Source: JBEKCB01 sp052139675
GTDB taxonomy: Bacteria; Planctomycetota; Brocadiia; CAIUPP01
Length of the DNA stretch: 37,191 bases
NCBI GenBank assembly: GCA_052139675.1
Contig: JBKQWE010000111.1
Span: 1 to 37,191, forward strand
Reading direction: 5' to 3'
A model generated the notes under the pieces. The model made no database searches. It saw only the letters and a list, made by a program, of their open reading frames with translations, and had not been told where the DNA came from. Position numbers and translations under genes: made by a program. Shown in pieces: positions 18,949-27,879 of this stretch. Numbering within the stretch: position 1 is the first letter of the stretch; each line of letters opens with the position of its first letter.

Positions 18949-18978
18949 ATTATAATGATCGGTTCCGGCATTCGTCAA
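18949..18978 (-). promoter_or_regulatory. Sigma70-type promoter for purA and the long operon
   Basis: On the minus strand TTGACG (18978-18973) is followed after 18 nt by a perfect TATAAT (18954-18949). A start near 18942 would give a leader of about 158 nt before purA. The leader contains two copies of an 11-mer (plus-strand CGCTCGAAAGG at 18796-18806 and 18856-18866), exactly 60 nt apart. Confidence 0.7.
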
Positions 18979-18986
18979 GCACCGCG

Positions 18987-20324
18987 CTACGGACGCGCTG
19001 ATTGGTCCTGTTTCCATTCCTCGCCGCGTTTCCGGATCCATTCGATGCCTTCCTCGCGGCTGGCCAGCCGGCCCTCGAGTTGTTCCTCGCGGACCGCATC
19101 CAGAATCCGCTTGAAAACGGGGCCCGGCTTGTACCCCATCTCGATGAGGTCGCGGCCCGTCACCAGCGGCTCGGGCGCGATCTGCTCGCTGCTGAACTCC
19201 TTCAACTTCTGCTGCAAGAACTCGTAGTTGTCCAGCTTACCATGGCTGGAGATGCAGTCCAAGCGGTGGAGTTCGAGATGTTCGTCGAAACGGCTCAGCG
19301 CCAGCAAGCGCTTGAGCGTGCTGAGCTTCATCCGCTGGACGGCCATGAAACGCATGTGGCTGCCGACGAGCGAGACGATCTGCTCGAGCTGGTCGTTGGA
19401 GAACCGCAGGCGGCGGCAGACGTCCCGCGCGATTTCCGCGCCGGCCTGGTCGTGGTCGTCGAACCGGATGCGCTCGGCGAAGGTCTGAGTCTGCGGCTTG
19501 CCCACGTCGTGCAGGAGCACCGCCATCGCCAGTTCCGTCGAGGGATTGCGCATCCCATCGAGCATGGCGCAGGTGTGCTCGAGCACGTCGCCTTCCGGAT
19601 GGAACTGGGGCGGCTGCTCGACTCCGGCAAGCGCTTCGATCTCCGCCAGGACCGGCTTGAGCAGGCCGGTATCGTGCATGATCCGCACGGCGCGGCCGGC
19701 GTTCGGGCCGGTGAGAATGCGGACCAGTTCGTCGCGGACGCGCTCGGGGCTGACCTCGCCCGCGTGCGGCGCCATGCGGACCATGGCCGCGTAGGTCTTC
19801 TCCTCGATGGCGTAACCGAGCCTCGCCGCGAACCTCACCGCGCGCAGCAGGCGCAGCTTGTCCTCCGCGAAACGCTCCTCGGGATTTCCGATCGCGCGGA
19901 TCACGCGGTCGCGGACGTCTTCCTGGCCCTCGACCCAGTCCATCACGCGGCGCTCGACCGGATCGTAGAGCATTCCGTTGATCGTGAAGTCGCGCCGGGC
20001 GACATCCTCGCGCGCCGAGCAGAACTGCACGCTGTCCGGGTGGCGGCCGTCGGTCGAGGGCGCATCCGCCCGAAAAGTCGCAACCTCGAAACTGCCCTCG
20101 CCGGCGAGCACCACCACCACGCCGAATTGCGCGCCGACCGTCAGGCTTCTCGAAAAAAGCCGGACGACCTCTTCGGGGCGCGCGCTCGTGGCGATGTCGT
20201 AGTCGTGCGGCTCGACTCCCATTACCATGTCGCGGACGCAGCCGCCCGCGAAGTACGCCTCATGGCCCGCGGCGCGAAGCGTCTGGACGATCCTCTCGGC
20301 ATCCGGGCGAAGCGATTCAGTCAA
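18987..20324 (-). CDS. tRNA nucleotidyltransferase / poly(A) polymerase family, with HD domain
   Basis: The nucleotidyltransferase head reads FAGGCVRDMVMGVEPHDYDIATSA (GG, RD and the DxD metal pair), then ARRDFTINGMLYD and the Arg-rich ERFAEDKLRLLRAVRFAARLGY. An HD domain follows (VLEHTCAMLDGM, VLLHDVGKPQT), as in bacterial CCA-adding enzymes with phosphohydrolase activity. Start choice: TTG at 20324 (445 residues) has AAGGGAG 7 nt upstream. The upstream ATG at 20357 lies before the -10 box (20354-20349) and so would not be transcribed from it. Because the tRNA-Leu genes in this window encode CCA, a repair or poly(A) role is also possible. Confidence 0.92.
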   Translation of the reverse strand: MTESLRPDAERIVQTLRAAGHEAYFAGGCVRDMVMGVEPHDYDIATSARPEEVVRLFSRSLTVGAQFGVVVVLAGEGSFEVATFRADAPSTDGRHPDSVQFCSAREDVARRDFTINGMLYDPVERRVMDWVEGQEDVRDRVIRAIGNPEERFAEDKLRLLRAVRFAARLGYAIEEKTYAAMVRMAPHAGEVSPERVRDELVRILTGPNAGRAVRIMHDTGLLKPVLAEIEALAGVEQPPQFHPEGDVLEHTCAMLDGMRNPSTELAMAVLLHDVGKPQTQTFAERIRFDDHDQAGAEIARDVCRRLRFSNDQLEQIVSLVGSHMRFMAVQRMKLSTLKRLLALSRFDEHLELHRLDCISSHGKLDNYEFLQQKLKEFSSEQIAPEPLVTGRDLIEMGYKPGPVFKRILDAVREEQLEGRLASREEGIEWIRKRGEEWKQDQSARP

Positions 20325-20348
20325 ATGGCGTCTCCCTTCTCGCGCTGC

Positions 20349-20354
20349 ATTATA
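20349..20354 (-). promoter_or_regulatory. -10 box of the CCA-enzyme gene promoter
   Basis: A perfect TATAAT on the minus strand lies 24 nt before the TTG start at 20324. No good -35 hexamer is visible at 16-18 nt. The predicted leader is short, about 18 nt, and holds the AAGGGAG ribosome binding site. Confidence 0.5.
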
Positions 20355-20404
20355 CATGGACTCGCCGGCCGAACTCCACGCTTCGAGCGTCATCGCTGGA
20401 AAGC

Positions 20405-20434
20405 TTGAGTTCCCGCCGTTATTTCGACTAGAAT
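20405..20434 (+). promoter_or_regulatory. Promoter for mfd
   Basis: TTGAGT (20405-20410), an 18-nt spacer and TAGAAT (20429-20434) form a reasonable sigma70-type promoter pointing at mfd, with a leader of about 78 nt. The leader contains a small perfect hairpin (20499-20511, GTCTC-TTC-GAGAC) just before the start codon, which could hinder ribosome binding. Confidence 0.6.
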
Positions 20435-20518
20435 GTATGAAGTCATGCATTATGCCGGCCCAGCCCACGCCATAGCACCGGTTCCGCAGCGCCGGAGAGT
20501 CTCTTCGAGACCGTTCCC

Positions 20519-23500
20519 ATGCAAGACCTGATCTCCATGCTGGTCGAGCACCCGCCCTTCCGGGACCTGGAGGCGCGGCTGCGCGGCGGCCGGAGCTGCT
20601 TCGCGGAGGGACTCTGGGGTTCGTCCGCGGCCTGCCTGGCGACAGCACTGGCCTCGCGCGCCGGGCGCACGATGCTCTGCGTGCTCCCCCAGATCGAGCA
20701 GGCGGAAGCGCTCGTCGAGGATGTCGGTCTTTTTTCCCCCGAACTGCCGCTGCTCTTTCCGGCCTGGGAGACGGTCGAGGCGGATGAACTCCCGGACGCC
20801 GAAATCCGCAGCCAGCGCCTGGTCGTGCTCAAGTACCTGGCCTCGCGGCGGGATCCTTCCGCTCCTCCCGCGGCGGGCCGGCTGATCGTTGCGCCGGTGC
20901 AGGCGGTGCTCTTGCAGACTCCTTCGCCTTCGGTCCTCGGCGAAAACACGCGCGCCCTGCGGCGGGGACTGGTCCTGCCGCCGGAGGAATTGCTGCGGTG
21001 GCTGGCGGAGCGCGGCTTTCAGAACGTCCGCCAGGCGGAAGTGCCCGGCGAAGTCTGCCGCCGGGGCGGCATTCTGGATATCTTTCCCTATACCGCCGAG
21101 GCGCCGGTCCGCGTCGAATTCTTCGGCAATGAGATCGAGTCCATCCGCAGTTACGACCCGGCGACGCAGGCCTCCATGGCCGAAATACCCGAGGCGTCCA
21201 TCACCGCCGTCCCCGAACATCACGACCCGGAAGCCTCGCCGGGACTCGCGGGCGCCGCTTCGTCGCTCCTCGACCACCTGCCCGAGGACACCTGGGTGTT
21301 CCTGAAGGAACCGGCGGAGATTTTCGAGCGCGCCGACCTCTTCGCGAGCCATCCGGAGCCGGACGCGGCGCTCTCGGCGGTGGATTCGCTCCGCGGCCTG
21401 GCCAGGCGCTTCCCGACGGTGCACGTCGCCGCACTGCCGGGGGTTTTCAGCGGCGAGCCGGTGACTTTCCACGTCCATTCGGTCGAGCGTTTCGGCCACG
21501 AACTCAAGGCCACAGTCCAGGAACTCGAGCACGTGACGGCGGAACGCAAGCGCACGATCGTCCTGTGCGCGAATTCCGGCGAGCGCGACCGGCTCACCGA
21601 GTTGCTCGGCGGGTCGCCCGTCCTGGCGGACCCGCGCTTCGAGATCCGCATCGGGCGCCTGGCGCATGGTTTCGATTGGACCGACCTCTCGCTGGCGTTG
21701 CTGACGCACCACGAGATTTTCCAGCGTTACCGCGAGCGGCGCGCGCTGCCGCGGTATCGCCACGGGCGGGCGGCGGAAAGCTTCTACGAGCTCGAACCGG
21801 GCGATGTGGTCGTCCATGCGACGCACGGCATCGGGCGATATCACGGCATGACGACCCTGGAACGCGACTCCGCGAAGCAGGAATGCCTGAAAATCGAATA
21901 CGCCGACAAGGCGTTCCTCTACGTCCCCGTGACGCAGATCGAGCAGGTCCAGAAATACGCCGGCCCCTCGGAGCATCGCCCGCCGCTGAGCACGCTCGGG
22001 ACCAAAGCCTGGACCGCCCGCAAGCAGCGCGCGGAGCTGGCGGTGCACGAGCTGGCGGTGGAGATGCTCCAGTTGCAGGCGGTGCGCGAGGCGACGCAGG
22101 GCATCGTCCACCCGCCGGACGGCGATTGGCAGCGCGAGTTCGAGGCCGCCTTCCCGTTCGAGGAGACGGACGACCAGCTCCGGGTGGCCGATGAGACGAA
22201 GCGCGACATGGAGCGCGCGCGCCCGATGGACCGGCTGATCTGCGGCGACGTGGGCTACGGCAAGACCGAGATCGCCATGCGCGCCGCGTTCAAAGCGGTG
22301 ATGGGCGGCGCGCAGGTGGCCGTGCTGGTGCCGACGACGGTCCTCGCCGCCCAGCACGCGCAGACGTTCGGCGAGCGCATGGCCGACTACCCGGTGCGGA
22401 TCGAGATGCTGAGCCGCTTCCGAACGCCCGCCGAGCAGGAGCGCGTCCTGGCCGGCCTGGCGGAAGGAAGCGTGGACATCGTCATCGGCACGCACCGCCT
22501 CGTCCAGCCTGACGTGCGCTTCAAGAACCTCGGGCTGGTGATTATTGACGAGGAGCAGCGGTTCGGCGTCGAGCACAAGGAACGCCTGAAGCGGCTGCGC
22601 GAGACGGTGGACGTGCTGACGCTGACCGCGACGCCGATCCCGCGCACGCTCCACATGTCGCTGCTCGGCATCCGCGACATCTCGTCGCTGGAAACCCCGC
22701 CGCGCGACCGACTGGCGATCTACACGCGGCTGCTCCGCTATGACCCGCAGAAAGTGCGCCAGGCGATCCTGCACGAGATGTCGCGCGGCGGCCAGGTCTA
22801 CTACCTGTACAATCGCGTCGAGACGATTGACCGGACCGAGCGGAAGATCAAGGAACTCGTCCCCGAGGCGCGCGTGCTCGTCGGGCACGGCCAGATGCCC
22901 GAGCGCAAGCTGGCGCAGGTGATGCACGATTTCGTGGAGCAGCGCGCGGACGTGCTGGTCTGCACGACGATCATCCAGTCCGGCCTGGACATTCCGAACG
23001 CGAACACGATCCTGATTGACGATGCGGACATGTTCGGCCTTGCGGAGCTGCACCAGCTTCGCGGTCGCGTCGGACGCTACCGGCACCGCGCCTACGCTTA
23101 CCTGCTGCTGCCGGCGGACCGGCCGATCACGCCGATCGCCGAGAAGCGGCTCAAGGCGATCGAGGAATTCTCGGAGCTGGGCGCCGGCTTCCGGATCGCC
23201 ATGCGCGACCTGGAGATCCGCGGCGCCGGCAATATCCTCGGCTCCGAGCAGAGCGGTCACATCGCGGCGGTCGGCTACGACATGTACTGCCGCATCCTCG
23301 AGCACGCGGTCAATGCGCTGAAGAACCAGCCGACGCCGGAGCGCCCCGACGTGACATTGATGCTCGGGACGGAAGCGCTGCTGCCGGCGGGCTACGTCGC
23401 GGATCCCGCGCAGCGGATCGAGCTCTATCGCCGGGTGCAGCGGGCGGCGAGCGCGTCGGAGCTCGACGCACTCCGGGCGGAGATGGAAGATCGGTTCGGC

Positions 23501-23806
23501 AAGCTCCCGGCCGAGGCCGAAGCCCTGCTGACGGAGACCCGGCTGCGCCAGTTGGCGCAGAAGGCCGGGATCGCCAGCGTCGCAATCCGCGATCACGTTC
23601 TGGTCATCGGGGCGCCGTTGCCGGAGCGCGCGGCGCGCGTGTTCTCGGCGGCGGGCGCGGACTGCCGCGAGGTGGACGAGAAGACGCTCCACGTCCTGAT
23701 TCACCGCACTCGCGTTTCCGGGGCGCAATTGATATCTTGGCTTACGCGCGCGCTGGAACGCGGCGAATCCGTGCCGGCGCCGGCTCGCGTTGGAAGGAAA
23801 CCATGA
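20519..23806 (+). CDS. mfd: Transcription-repair coupling factor (Mfd)
   Basis: Mfd displaces stalled RNA polymerase and recruits UvrA to start nucleotide excision repair. The 1095-residue protein has the N-terminal UvrB-like part (VPGEVCRRGGILDIFPYTAEAPVRVEFFGNE) and the RNA-polymerase-interacting, CarD-like domain (LEPGDVVVHATHGIGRYHGM, near 425-445). The helicase motor follows: GDVGYGKTEIAMRAAF near 575, VIIDEEQRFGVEHKE, LTATPIPRTLHMSLLG and QSGLDIPNANTI. The TRCF C-terminal domain comes last. It is a little shorter than the E. coli protein (1148). The ribosome binding site is weak. Its TGA overlaps the next gene's ATG. Confidence 0.97.
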   Translation: MQDLISMLVEHPPFRDLEARLRGGRSCFAEGLWGSSAACLATALASRAGRTMLCVLPQIEQAEALVEDVGLFSPELPLLFPAWETVEADELPDAEIRSQRLVVLKYLASRRDPSAPPAAGRLIVAPVQAVLLQTPSPSVLGENTRALRRGLVLPPEELLRWLAERGFQNVRQAEVPGEVCRRGGILDIFPYTAEAPVRVEFFGNEIESIRSYDPATQASMAEIPEASITAVPEHHDPEASPGLAGAASSLLDHLPEDTWVFLKEPAEIFERADLFASHPEPDAALSAVDSLRGLARRFPTVHVAALPGVFSGEPVTFHVHSVERFGHELKATVQELEHVTAERKRTIVLCANSGERDRLTELLGGSPVLADPRFEIRIGRLAHGFDWTDLSLALLTHHEIFQRYRERRALPRYRHGRAAESFYELEPGDVVVHATHGIGRYHGMTTLERDSAKQECLKIEYADKAFLYVPVTQIEQVQKYAGPSEHRPPLSTLGTKAWTARKQRAELAVHELAVEMLQLQAVREATQGIVHPPDGDWQREFEAAFPFEETDDQLRVADETKRDMERARPMDRLICGDVGYGKTEIAMRAAFKAVMGGAQVAVLVPTTVLAAQHAQTFGERMADYPVRIEMLSRFRTPAEQERVLAGLAEGSVDIVIGTHRLVQPDVRFKNLGLVIIDEEQRFGVEHKERLKRLRETVDVLTLTATPIPRTLHMSLLGIRDISSLETPPRDRLAIYTRLLRYDPQKVRQAILHEMSRGGQVYYLYNRVETIDRTERKIKELVPEARVLVGHGQMPERKLAQVMHDFVEQRADVLVCTTIIQSGLDIPNANTILIDDADMFGLAELHQLRGRVGRYRHRAYAYLLLPADRPITPIAEKRLKAIEEFSELGAGFRIAMRDLEIRGAGNILGSEQSGHIAAVGYDMYCRILEHAVNALKNQPTPERPDVTLMLGTEALLPAGYVADPAQRIELYRRVQRAASASELDALRAEMEDRFGKLPAEAEALLTETRLRQLAQKAGIASVAIRDHVLVIGAPLPERAARVFSAAGADCREVDEKTLHVLIHRTRVSGAQLISWLTRALERGESVPAPARVGRKP

Positions 23807-24819
23807 AGAGACAGCCGTTCATCGCGGTCGCATGGCTTGCGGCGGTCCTTGGGTTCGGCTTCGGCTTTGCCGCGGACGAGCCGCTCGTGGTCCGCGATTC
23901 CGTCGTCGCGGTCGTGAACAAACAGGTCATCACGCTCCGGGACGTTGTGGACCGCTCCGGTCCCGCGCTGGCTGACCTGGACCGGGACAACAGCCTGTCG
24001 CCGGACGAACGCCGGCGGCGCAAGGAGGAACTCAATACCGCCGTCCTGCAGCAGATCGTCGCCGAGAAACTGATGGTCGCCGAAGGGAATCGTCTGCTGA
24101 ACGCGAACGAGGGATTCAAAAAGCACTTCGACGAGAGCGTGGAAAGCCGCATCCAGGACGAGCGCCGCAGTGCGGGCGGGGACGCGGCGCTCCGCGAGGC
24201 GCTTCGCAAGAAGGGGCTCACTTACCAGGCCTATTCCGAAGAAGTCCGGGACCGGACGCTCATAGACTTCGTCCGCTATCAGTTCGTCATGCGCGATCTC
24301 TCGGTCGCGCCCAGGGAGGTCCGCGAATATTACCAACAGAACCTGAACCGGTTCGAGGAACCGGCCCGGGTGAAGTTCCGCGGAATCTTCATCCGCGTGA
24401 CGGAGGCGCGGGACCGCCAGGCGGCGCGGAAAGCGGCGGACGACCTGGCGTTGCAGCTCAAGGGGGCGGCTGACTTCGCTCAGCTTGCGAAGGAGCGCTC
24501 GGCTCTGCATGCCGAGGATGGCGGGCTGTGGGATTTCACGGAGCGAGGGATGCTGCCGAAGCCGGTGGACGACCTGGTGTTCTCGCTTCCGGTGGGCGAG
24601 ATCGGCGGGCCGGTGGAGACGGAGATGCCGGAGCCTTCCGGGGCGGAAAGCGGCTTCCTCATTGTGAAGGTGGAAGAGCGGAAGCCGGCGCGGACGCGCC
24701 CGTTCGAGGAAGTCCAGCGCCCGATCGAGGAAATGCTGCTCAGGCGCAAGCAGATCAGCCGTTTCGACGCGCTGATGCACCGCCTGGCGACGGAGAACTA
24801 CGTGGAGTACGTGCAGTAG
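23803..24819 (+). CDS. SurA/PpiC-type periplasmic peptidyl-prolyl isomerase
   Basis: The 338-residue protein has a signal peptide (FIAVAWLAAVLGFGFGFA). A SurA-like N-terminal chaperone domain follows (VVAVVNKQVITLRDVVD ... QQIVAEKLMVAEGNRL) and then one parvulin domain (VKFRGIFIRVTEARDRQAA ... GLWDFTERGMLPKPVDDLVFSLPVGEIGGPVETE ... GFLIVKVEERKPA). Such proteins help outer-membrane proteins fold. The ATG at 23803 overlaps the mfd stop (ATGA) and has GGAAGGA just upstream, so the open frame starting earlier is not the real start. It is convergent with the next gene, 42 nt away; that GC-rich gap shows no clear terminator. Confidence 0.9.
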   Translation: MKRQPFIAVAWLAAVLGFGFGFAADEPLVVRDSVVAVVNKQVITLRDVVDRSGPALADLDRDNSLSPDERRRRKEELNTAVLQQIVAEKLMVAEGNRLLNANEGFKKHFDESVESRIQDERRSAGGDAALREALRKKGLTYQAYSEEVRDRTLIDFVRYQFVMRDLSVAPREVREYYQQNLNRFEEPARVKFRGIFIRVTEARDRQAARKAADDLALQLKGAADFAQLAKERSALHAEDGGLWDFTERGMLPKPVDDLVFSLPVGEIGGPVETEMPEPSGAESGFLIVKVEERKPARTRPFEEVQRPIEEMLLRRKQISRFDALMHRLATENYVEYVQ

Positions 24820-24861
24820 CGGCGCGTTCGGAAGCGGCGCGGCGGCGCGCGGCCGAGAGAC

Positions 24862-26097
24862 TCAGCGGCCGGGCACGGTGTGGACTTGGGTATTGACGTC
24901 CGTCGCCGGCTGCACCTCAAAGATGCGGGCGGGCTGAGTCGTGGAGGAAAGTTCCAGCCCGTAAACCTTCCCTTCGGTTCCGACGAAGATCACCTTGCCG
25001 CACATCCGCAACTGGTTATCCTGGAGGATCGCTTTGGCCTCATCCTGCGTGGCCCCCATGTCTCGCATCTGCATTTCGACCTGGCCGTCGTTGAAGCGGA
25101 AACAGGTCTTCGACGGCCAGAAGTCCTCAAACTCTTTCGCATACTTGGTCATGTCGCGCGGCTGGAAGAGCGCGATCTCCGAGCCGACGGGGCCGCCGGC
25201 CTTGTCCACCTTGTAAAACTTGATATACAGCGTCCGATCGCCCAGGGTCTCCTTGGCGTAGCCGACCTCGCCGTCGCTGCGGAAGAGCCGGTCGGGCTCA
25301 TCGGCGGCCACCTGCGCGAGATCGGCCGGCACGCTCTCCATGACCACGGCAATCAGGGCGGTCGCGGAGTTCTCGTGGAGGAAGAGCGGCGTTCGGCCCT
25401 TCTCGACCTGGACTTCTCTCTGCTCGCTGGGCGGGACGTCCCTTTCCGGATTGTTCAGGCGCTCTTTGATCTTGACCAGGAGGGCCGCCGGCGAGCCGCC
25501 GCCGGGTTCAATGAACACCTTGAGGCCGGTCGGGACCGAACTGATGTAAAAGCCGGCGCCCAGCGTCGGCACCTGCGGCAGACCGTAGCGGAGGTCGCGC
25601 AGGAAACGCTCGCCGGAGAATTCCCGTTCTCCCTTGACGCGGTCGGCCACGATGGTTGCGGCCGCCAGGGCATAGTCCTGGGGCTTGTAAAACATGTCCG
25701 TGTCGGACACCTCGAACTGCGGCAGCCGGCTGAAGGACGTGCTGAACCAGATGAGCATCAGCACGCCGCAGCAGATCATTCCGGTCACGATGCCGAGGAT
25801 CCCGCCGGCGATCGTGTCAATCGTCTTGTCCATGCGCAGTTCCTCCGCGCACAGCCAGAGGCAGAAGTAAACGCAGATGAAGAACGTGATTAGGTAGGTG
25901 GCGACGAAGGAGATCGCCTCGCGCGCGCTCTGCGTGGTATCCGGCTTGATCTTGGCGACCACGCCGAACAGCAGGTCGTAGTAGTTCAGCGTGATGAGCA
26001 GCGGCACGAAGAAGACGAACAGGATGTTGAGCGCCGGATACAGTCCCCGCCGCAGGCCGCGATAGAACCAGTAGATCGTGATGATGAGAAACACCAC
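24862..26097 (-). CDS. CvpA-like membrane protein with large soluble C-terminal region
   Basis: About four membrane helices fill residues 1-125 (FLIITIYWFYRGLRRGLYPALNIL, YLITFFICVYFCLWLC, IAGGILGIVTGMICCGVLMLIWF), matching the CvpA/colicin V production family. About 285 further residues have no domain I recognise. The 3' limit is sure. The start is not: GTG at 26097 gives 411 residues but has no ribosome binding site nearby. A strong GGAGG lies exactly 7 nt before an in-frame ATC at 26115 (417 residues), between the stop of the GspE-like gene and the GTG. It ends the pilT-gspE-cvpA run. Its role is unknown. Confidence 0.75.
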   Translation of the reverse strand: MVFLIITIYWFYRGLRRGLYPALNILFVFFVPLLITLNYYDLLFGVVAKIKPDTTQSAREAISFVATYLITFFICVYFCLWLCAEELRMDKTIDTIAGGILGIVTGMICCGVLMLIWFSTSFSRLPQFEVSDTDMFYKPQDYALAAATIVADRVKGEREFSGERFLRDLRYGLPQVPTLGAGFYISSVPTGLKVFIEPGGGSPAALLVKIKERLNNPERDVPPSEQREVQVEKGRTPLFLHENSATALIAVVMESVPADLAQVAADEPDRLFRSDGEVGYAKETLGDRTLYIKFYKVDKAGGPVGSEIALFQPRDMTKYAKEFEDFWPSKTCFRFNDGQVEMQMRDMGATQDEAKAILQDNQLRMCGKVIFVGTEGKVYGLELSSTTQPARIFEVQPATDVNTQVHTVPGR

Positions 26098-26127
26098 TGA
26101 GAAGAAGCTGCTGATGACCGGCCCTCC

Positions 26128-27879
26128 TCAACGAGTGACTCGGAGCAATTCCTTGACCGACGTCATTCCCTTGATCACCTTCGCCAGGCCGTCTTCGTGC
26201 AGTTTCCGGAACCCGGTCTTCTTGGCCTCGGCGGTGATCGCCTGGACGCCCGGGTTCGACCGGAGCAGGTCCTTGATCGTGTCGGTGACATCGAGCAATT
26301 CAAAGATGCCGATCCGGCCGCGGTAGCCGGTGCCCTGGCATTCCTCGCATCCGACCGACTTGTAGAGCTGGATTTCCTTGCCCGGCGGGAGGCCGATGCT
26401 TTTGAAAAAGGCCGGCTCCGGCACGTAGGCCTCCTTGCACGCCGGGCAGAGCACGCGGCAGAGCCGCTGCGCCAGCACGGCGGAAAGCGAAGACGCGATG
26501 AAGTACGGCTCCACTCCCAGGTCCAGAAGGCGGAAGAGCGAGGTCACCGAGTCGTTCGCGTGGAGCGTGGTGAAAACGAAGTGCCCGGTCATGGCGGCCT
26601 GGCAGGCCACGCGCGCGGTCTCGGCGTCGCGGATCTCGCCGACCATGATGACGTCCGGGTCCTGCCGGAGAATGCTGCGAAGCGCGCTGGCGAACGTGAC
26701 GCCGGCCTTCGGGTTGATCGGCTGCTGAGTGACGTTGTCGAGCCGGTACTCGATGGGGTCTTCGATGGTGATGATGTTCTTCTGGTATGCGTCAATCTCC
26801 GAGAGCATCGCGTAAAGCGTGGTGCTCTTTCCGGCGCCGGTCGGGCCGCTGACGATCAGCATGCCGTGCGGATACTGGATGATTCTGCGCGCCAGTTCGA
26901 TGTGGTCCGGCAGCAGGCCGAGCTTCTCCAGCCGGATCAGGCCGGCGTCGCGGTCGAGGATGCGGATGGCCATCGTCTCTCCGTGGACGCTCGGCGCCGT
27001 GGCGACGCGGAAGTCCAGCGTGCGCCCGCTCAGCCGCCCCATGAACGAACCGTCCAGCGGTTTCCGCTTTTCCGCAATGTCCATGTCCGAGAGCACTTTG
27101 ACGCACGAGATCATCGGCGCGGCCAGTTCCGCCGAGTAGCTCGGCACGTTGTGCAGAATGCCGTCAATTCGGAACCGGGCCTGGAGCTCGTTCTCCTTGG
27201 GCTCGAGGTGGATGTCGGTGGCGCGCGAGAGGATGGCGCTCTCGACGAGTTCCTTGATCGAGACGACCGCCTCCGAGCCGCTGCTGCTGCGGCTGCTGGT
27301 CAGTTTCTCGAGCGAGGTGCCGTCCTTGCGCAGAAGCTCGATGGTCGTAGTGTCTTCATGGCCGGAACGCGACTGGATCGCCGCGCCCGAGGAGCCTCTC
27401 AGGTGCAGGCGCTCGTAGATTCGCCGCGCCACGTAGTCGAGGTGGGCGCGGGTCAGCACCTGCTGTTCCGGCGGCAGCGACAGGTTCCGCTTCCAGACGT
27501 AGATGGCCAGGACCGCGATCAAGCCGAGGATGGAGGTGAAGACGAACGCGATGTGCACCAGGATGATCAGCCCCATTCCGGCGGCGCCGACCGCCGCGAG
27601 GAGGGTGCACCAGAACCTGTGGCGCAGGCCGAGCCGTTCGCTGTCGCGGCCGATCCAATCCAGAATGCCGACCCAGAGCAGGCATTGGAGGATGAACATG
27701 AGCAGCCAGAACGCGCTCATGTACCGGCCGGAAGCCGCCCCTGCGGCGGTCTGCGCCAGGGCGAGCGGCCCGGTTGAAAGGAGCGCCGCCGCACTCAGCA
27801 GGGCCGCGAACGGCCGCCCGAATCGGCGGCTTGGAGACGGGCGCGAACGCAAGCAGCAGACTTGATGGGGCATGTTCAT
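26128..27879 (-). CDS. GspE/PilB-type secretion or pilus ATPase with membrane-spanning N-terminus
   Basis: The 583-residue protein has a complete motor domain: SRATDIHLEPKENELQARFRIDGIL, VSGPTGAGKSTTLYAML (Walker A), IITIEDPIEYRL (Asp box), LRQDPDVIMVGEIRDAETA (Walker B), and TGHFVFTTLHAND (His box). A C-terminal zinc site is built from CPAC and CEEC. The N-terminal MshEN/N1E domain of normal GspE/PilB is absent. In its place are a signal-like segment (about 25-45) and two to three membrane helices (about 53-75 and 88-128). Its ATG overlaps the pilT stop. It probably powers a pilus or type II-like system whose other parts lie elsewhere. Confidence 0.88.
   Translation of the reverse strand: MNMPHQVCCLRSRPSPSRRFGRPFAALLSAAALLSTGPLALAQTAAGAASGRYMSAFWLLMFILQCLLWVGILDWIGRDSERLGLRHRFWCTLLAAVGAAGMGLIILVHIAFVFTSILGLIAVLAIYVWKRNLSLPPEQQVLTRAHLDYVARRIYERLHLRGSSGAAIQSRSGHEDTTTIELLRKDGTSLEKLTSSRSSSGSEAVVSIKELVESAILSRATDIHLEPKENELQARFRIDGILHNVPSYSAELAAPMISCVKVLSDMDIAEKRKPLDGSFMGRLSGRTLDFRVATAPSVHGETMAIRILDRDAGLIRLEKLGLLPDHIELARRIIQYPHGMLIVSGPTGAGKSTTLYAMLSEIDAYQKNIITIEDPIEYRLDNVTQQPINPKAGVTFASALRSILRQDPDVIMVGEIRDAETARVACQAAMTGHFVFTTLHANDSVTSLFRLLDLGVEPYFIASSLSAVLAQRLCRVLCPACKEAYVPEPAFFKSIGLPPGKEIQLYKSVGCEECQGTGYRGRIGIFELLDVTDTIKDLLRSNPGVQAITAEAKKTGFRKLHEDGLAKVIKGMTSVKELLRVTR

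Noticed and set aside
20450..23728. A 1092-codon open frame antisense to mfd
   Set aside because: It is the mirror of a GC-rich conserved gene; its translation is Arg/Ala/Gln-rich with no domain, while mfd on the other strand has all its motifs.
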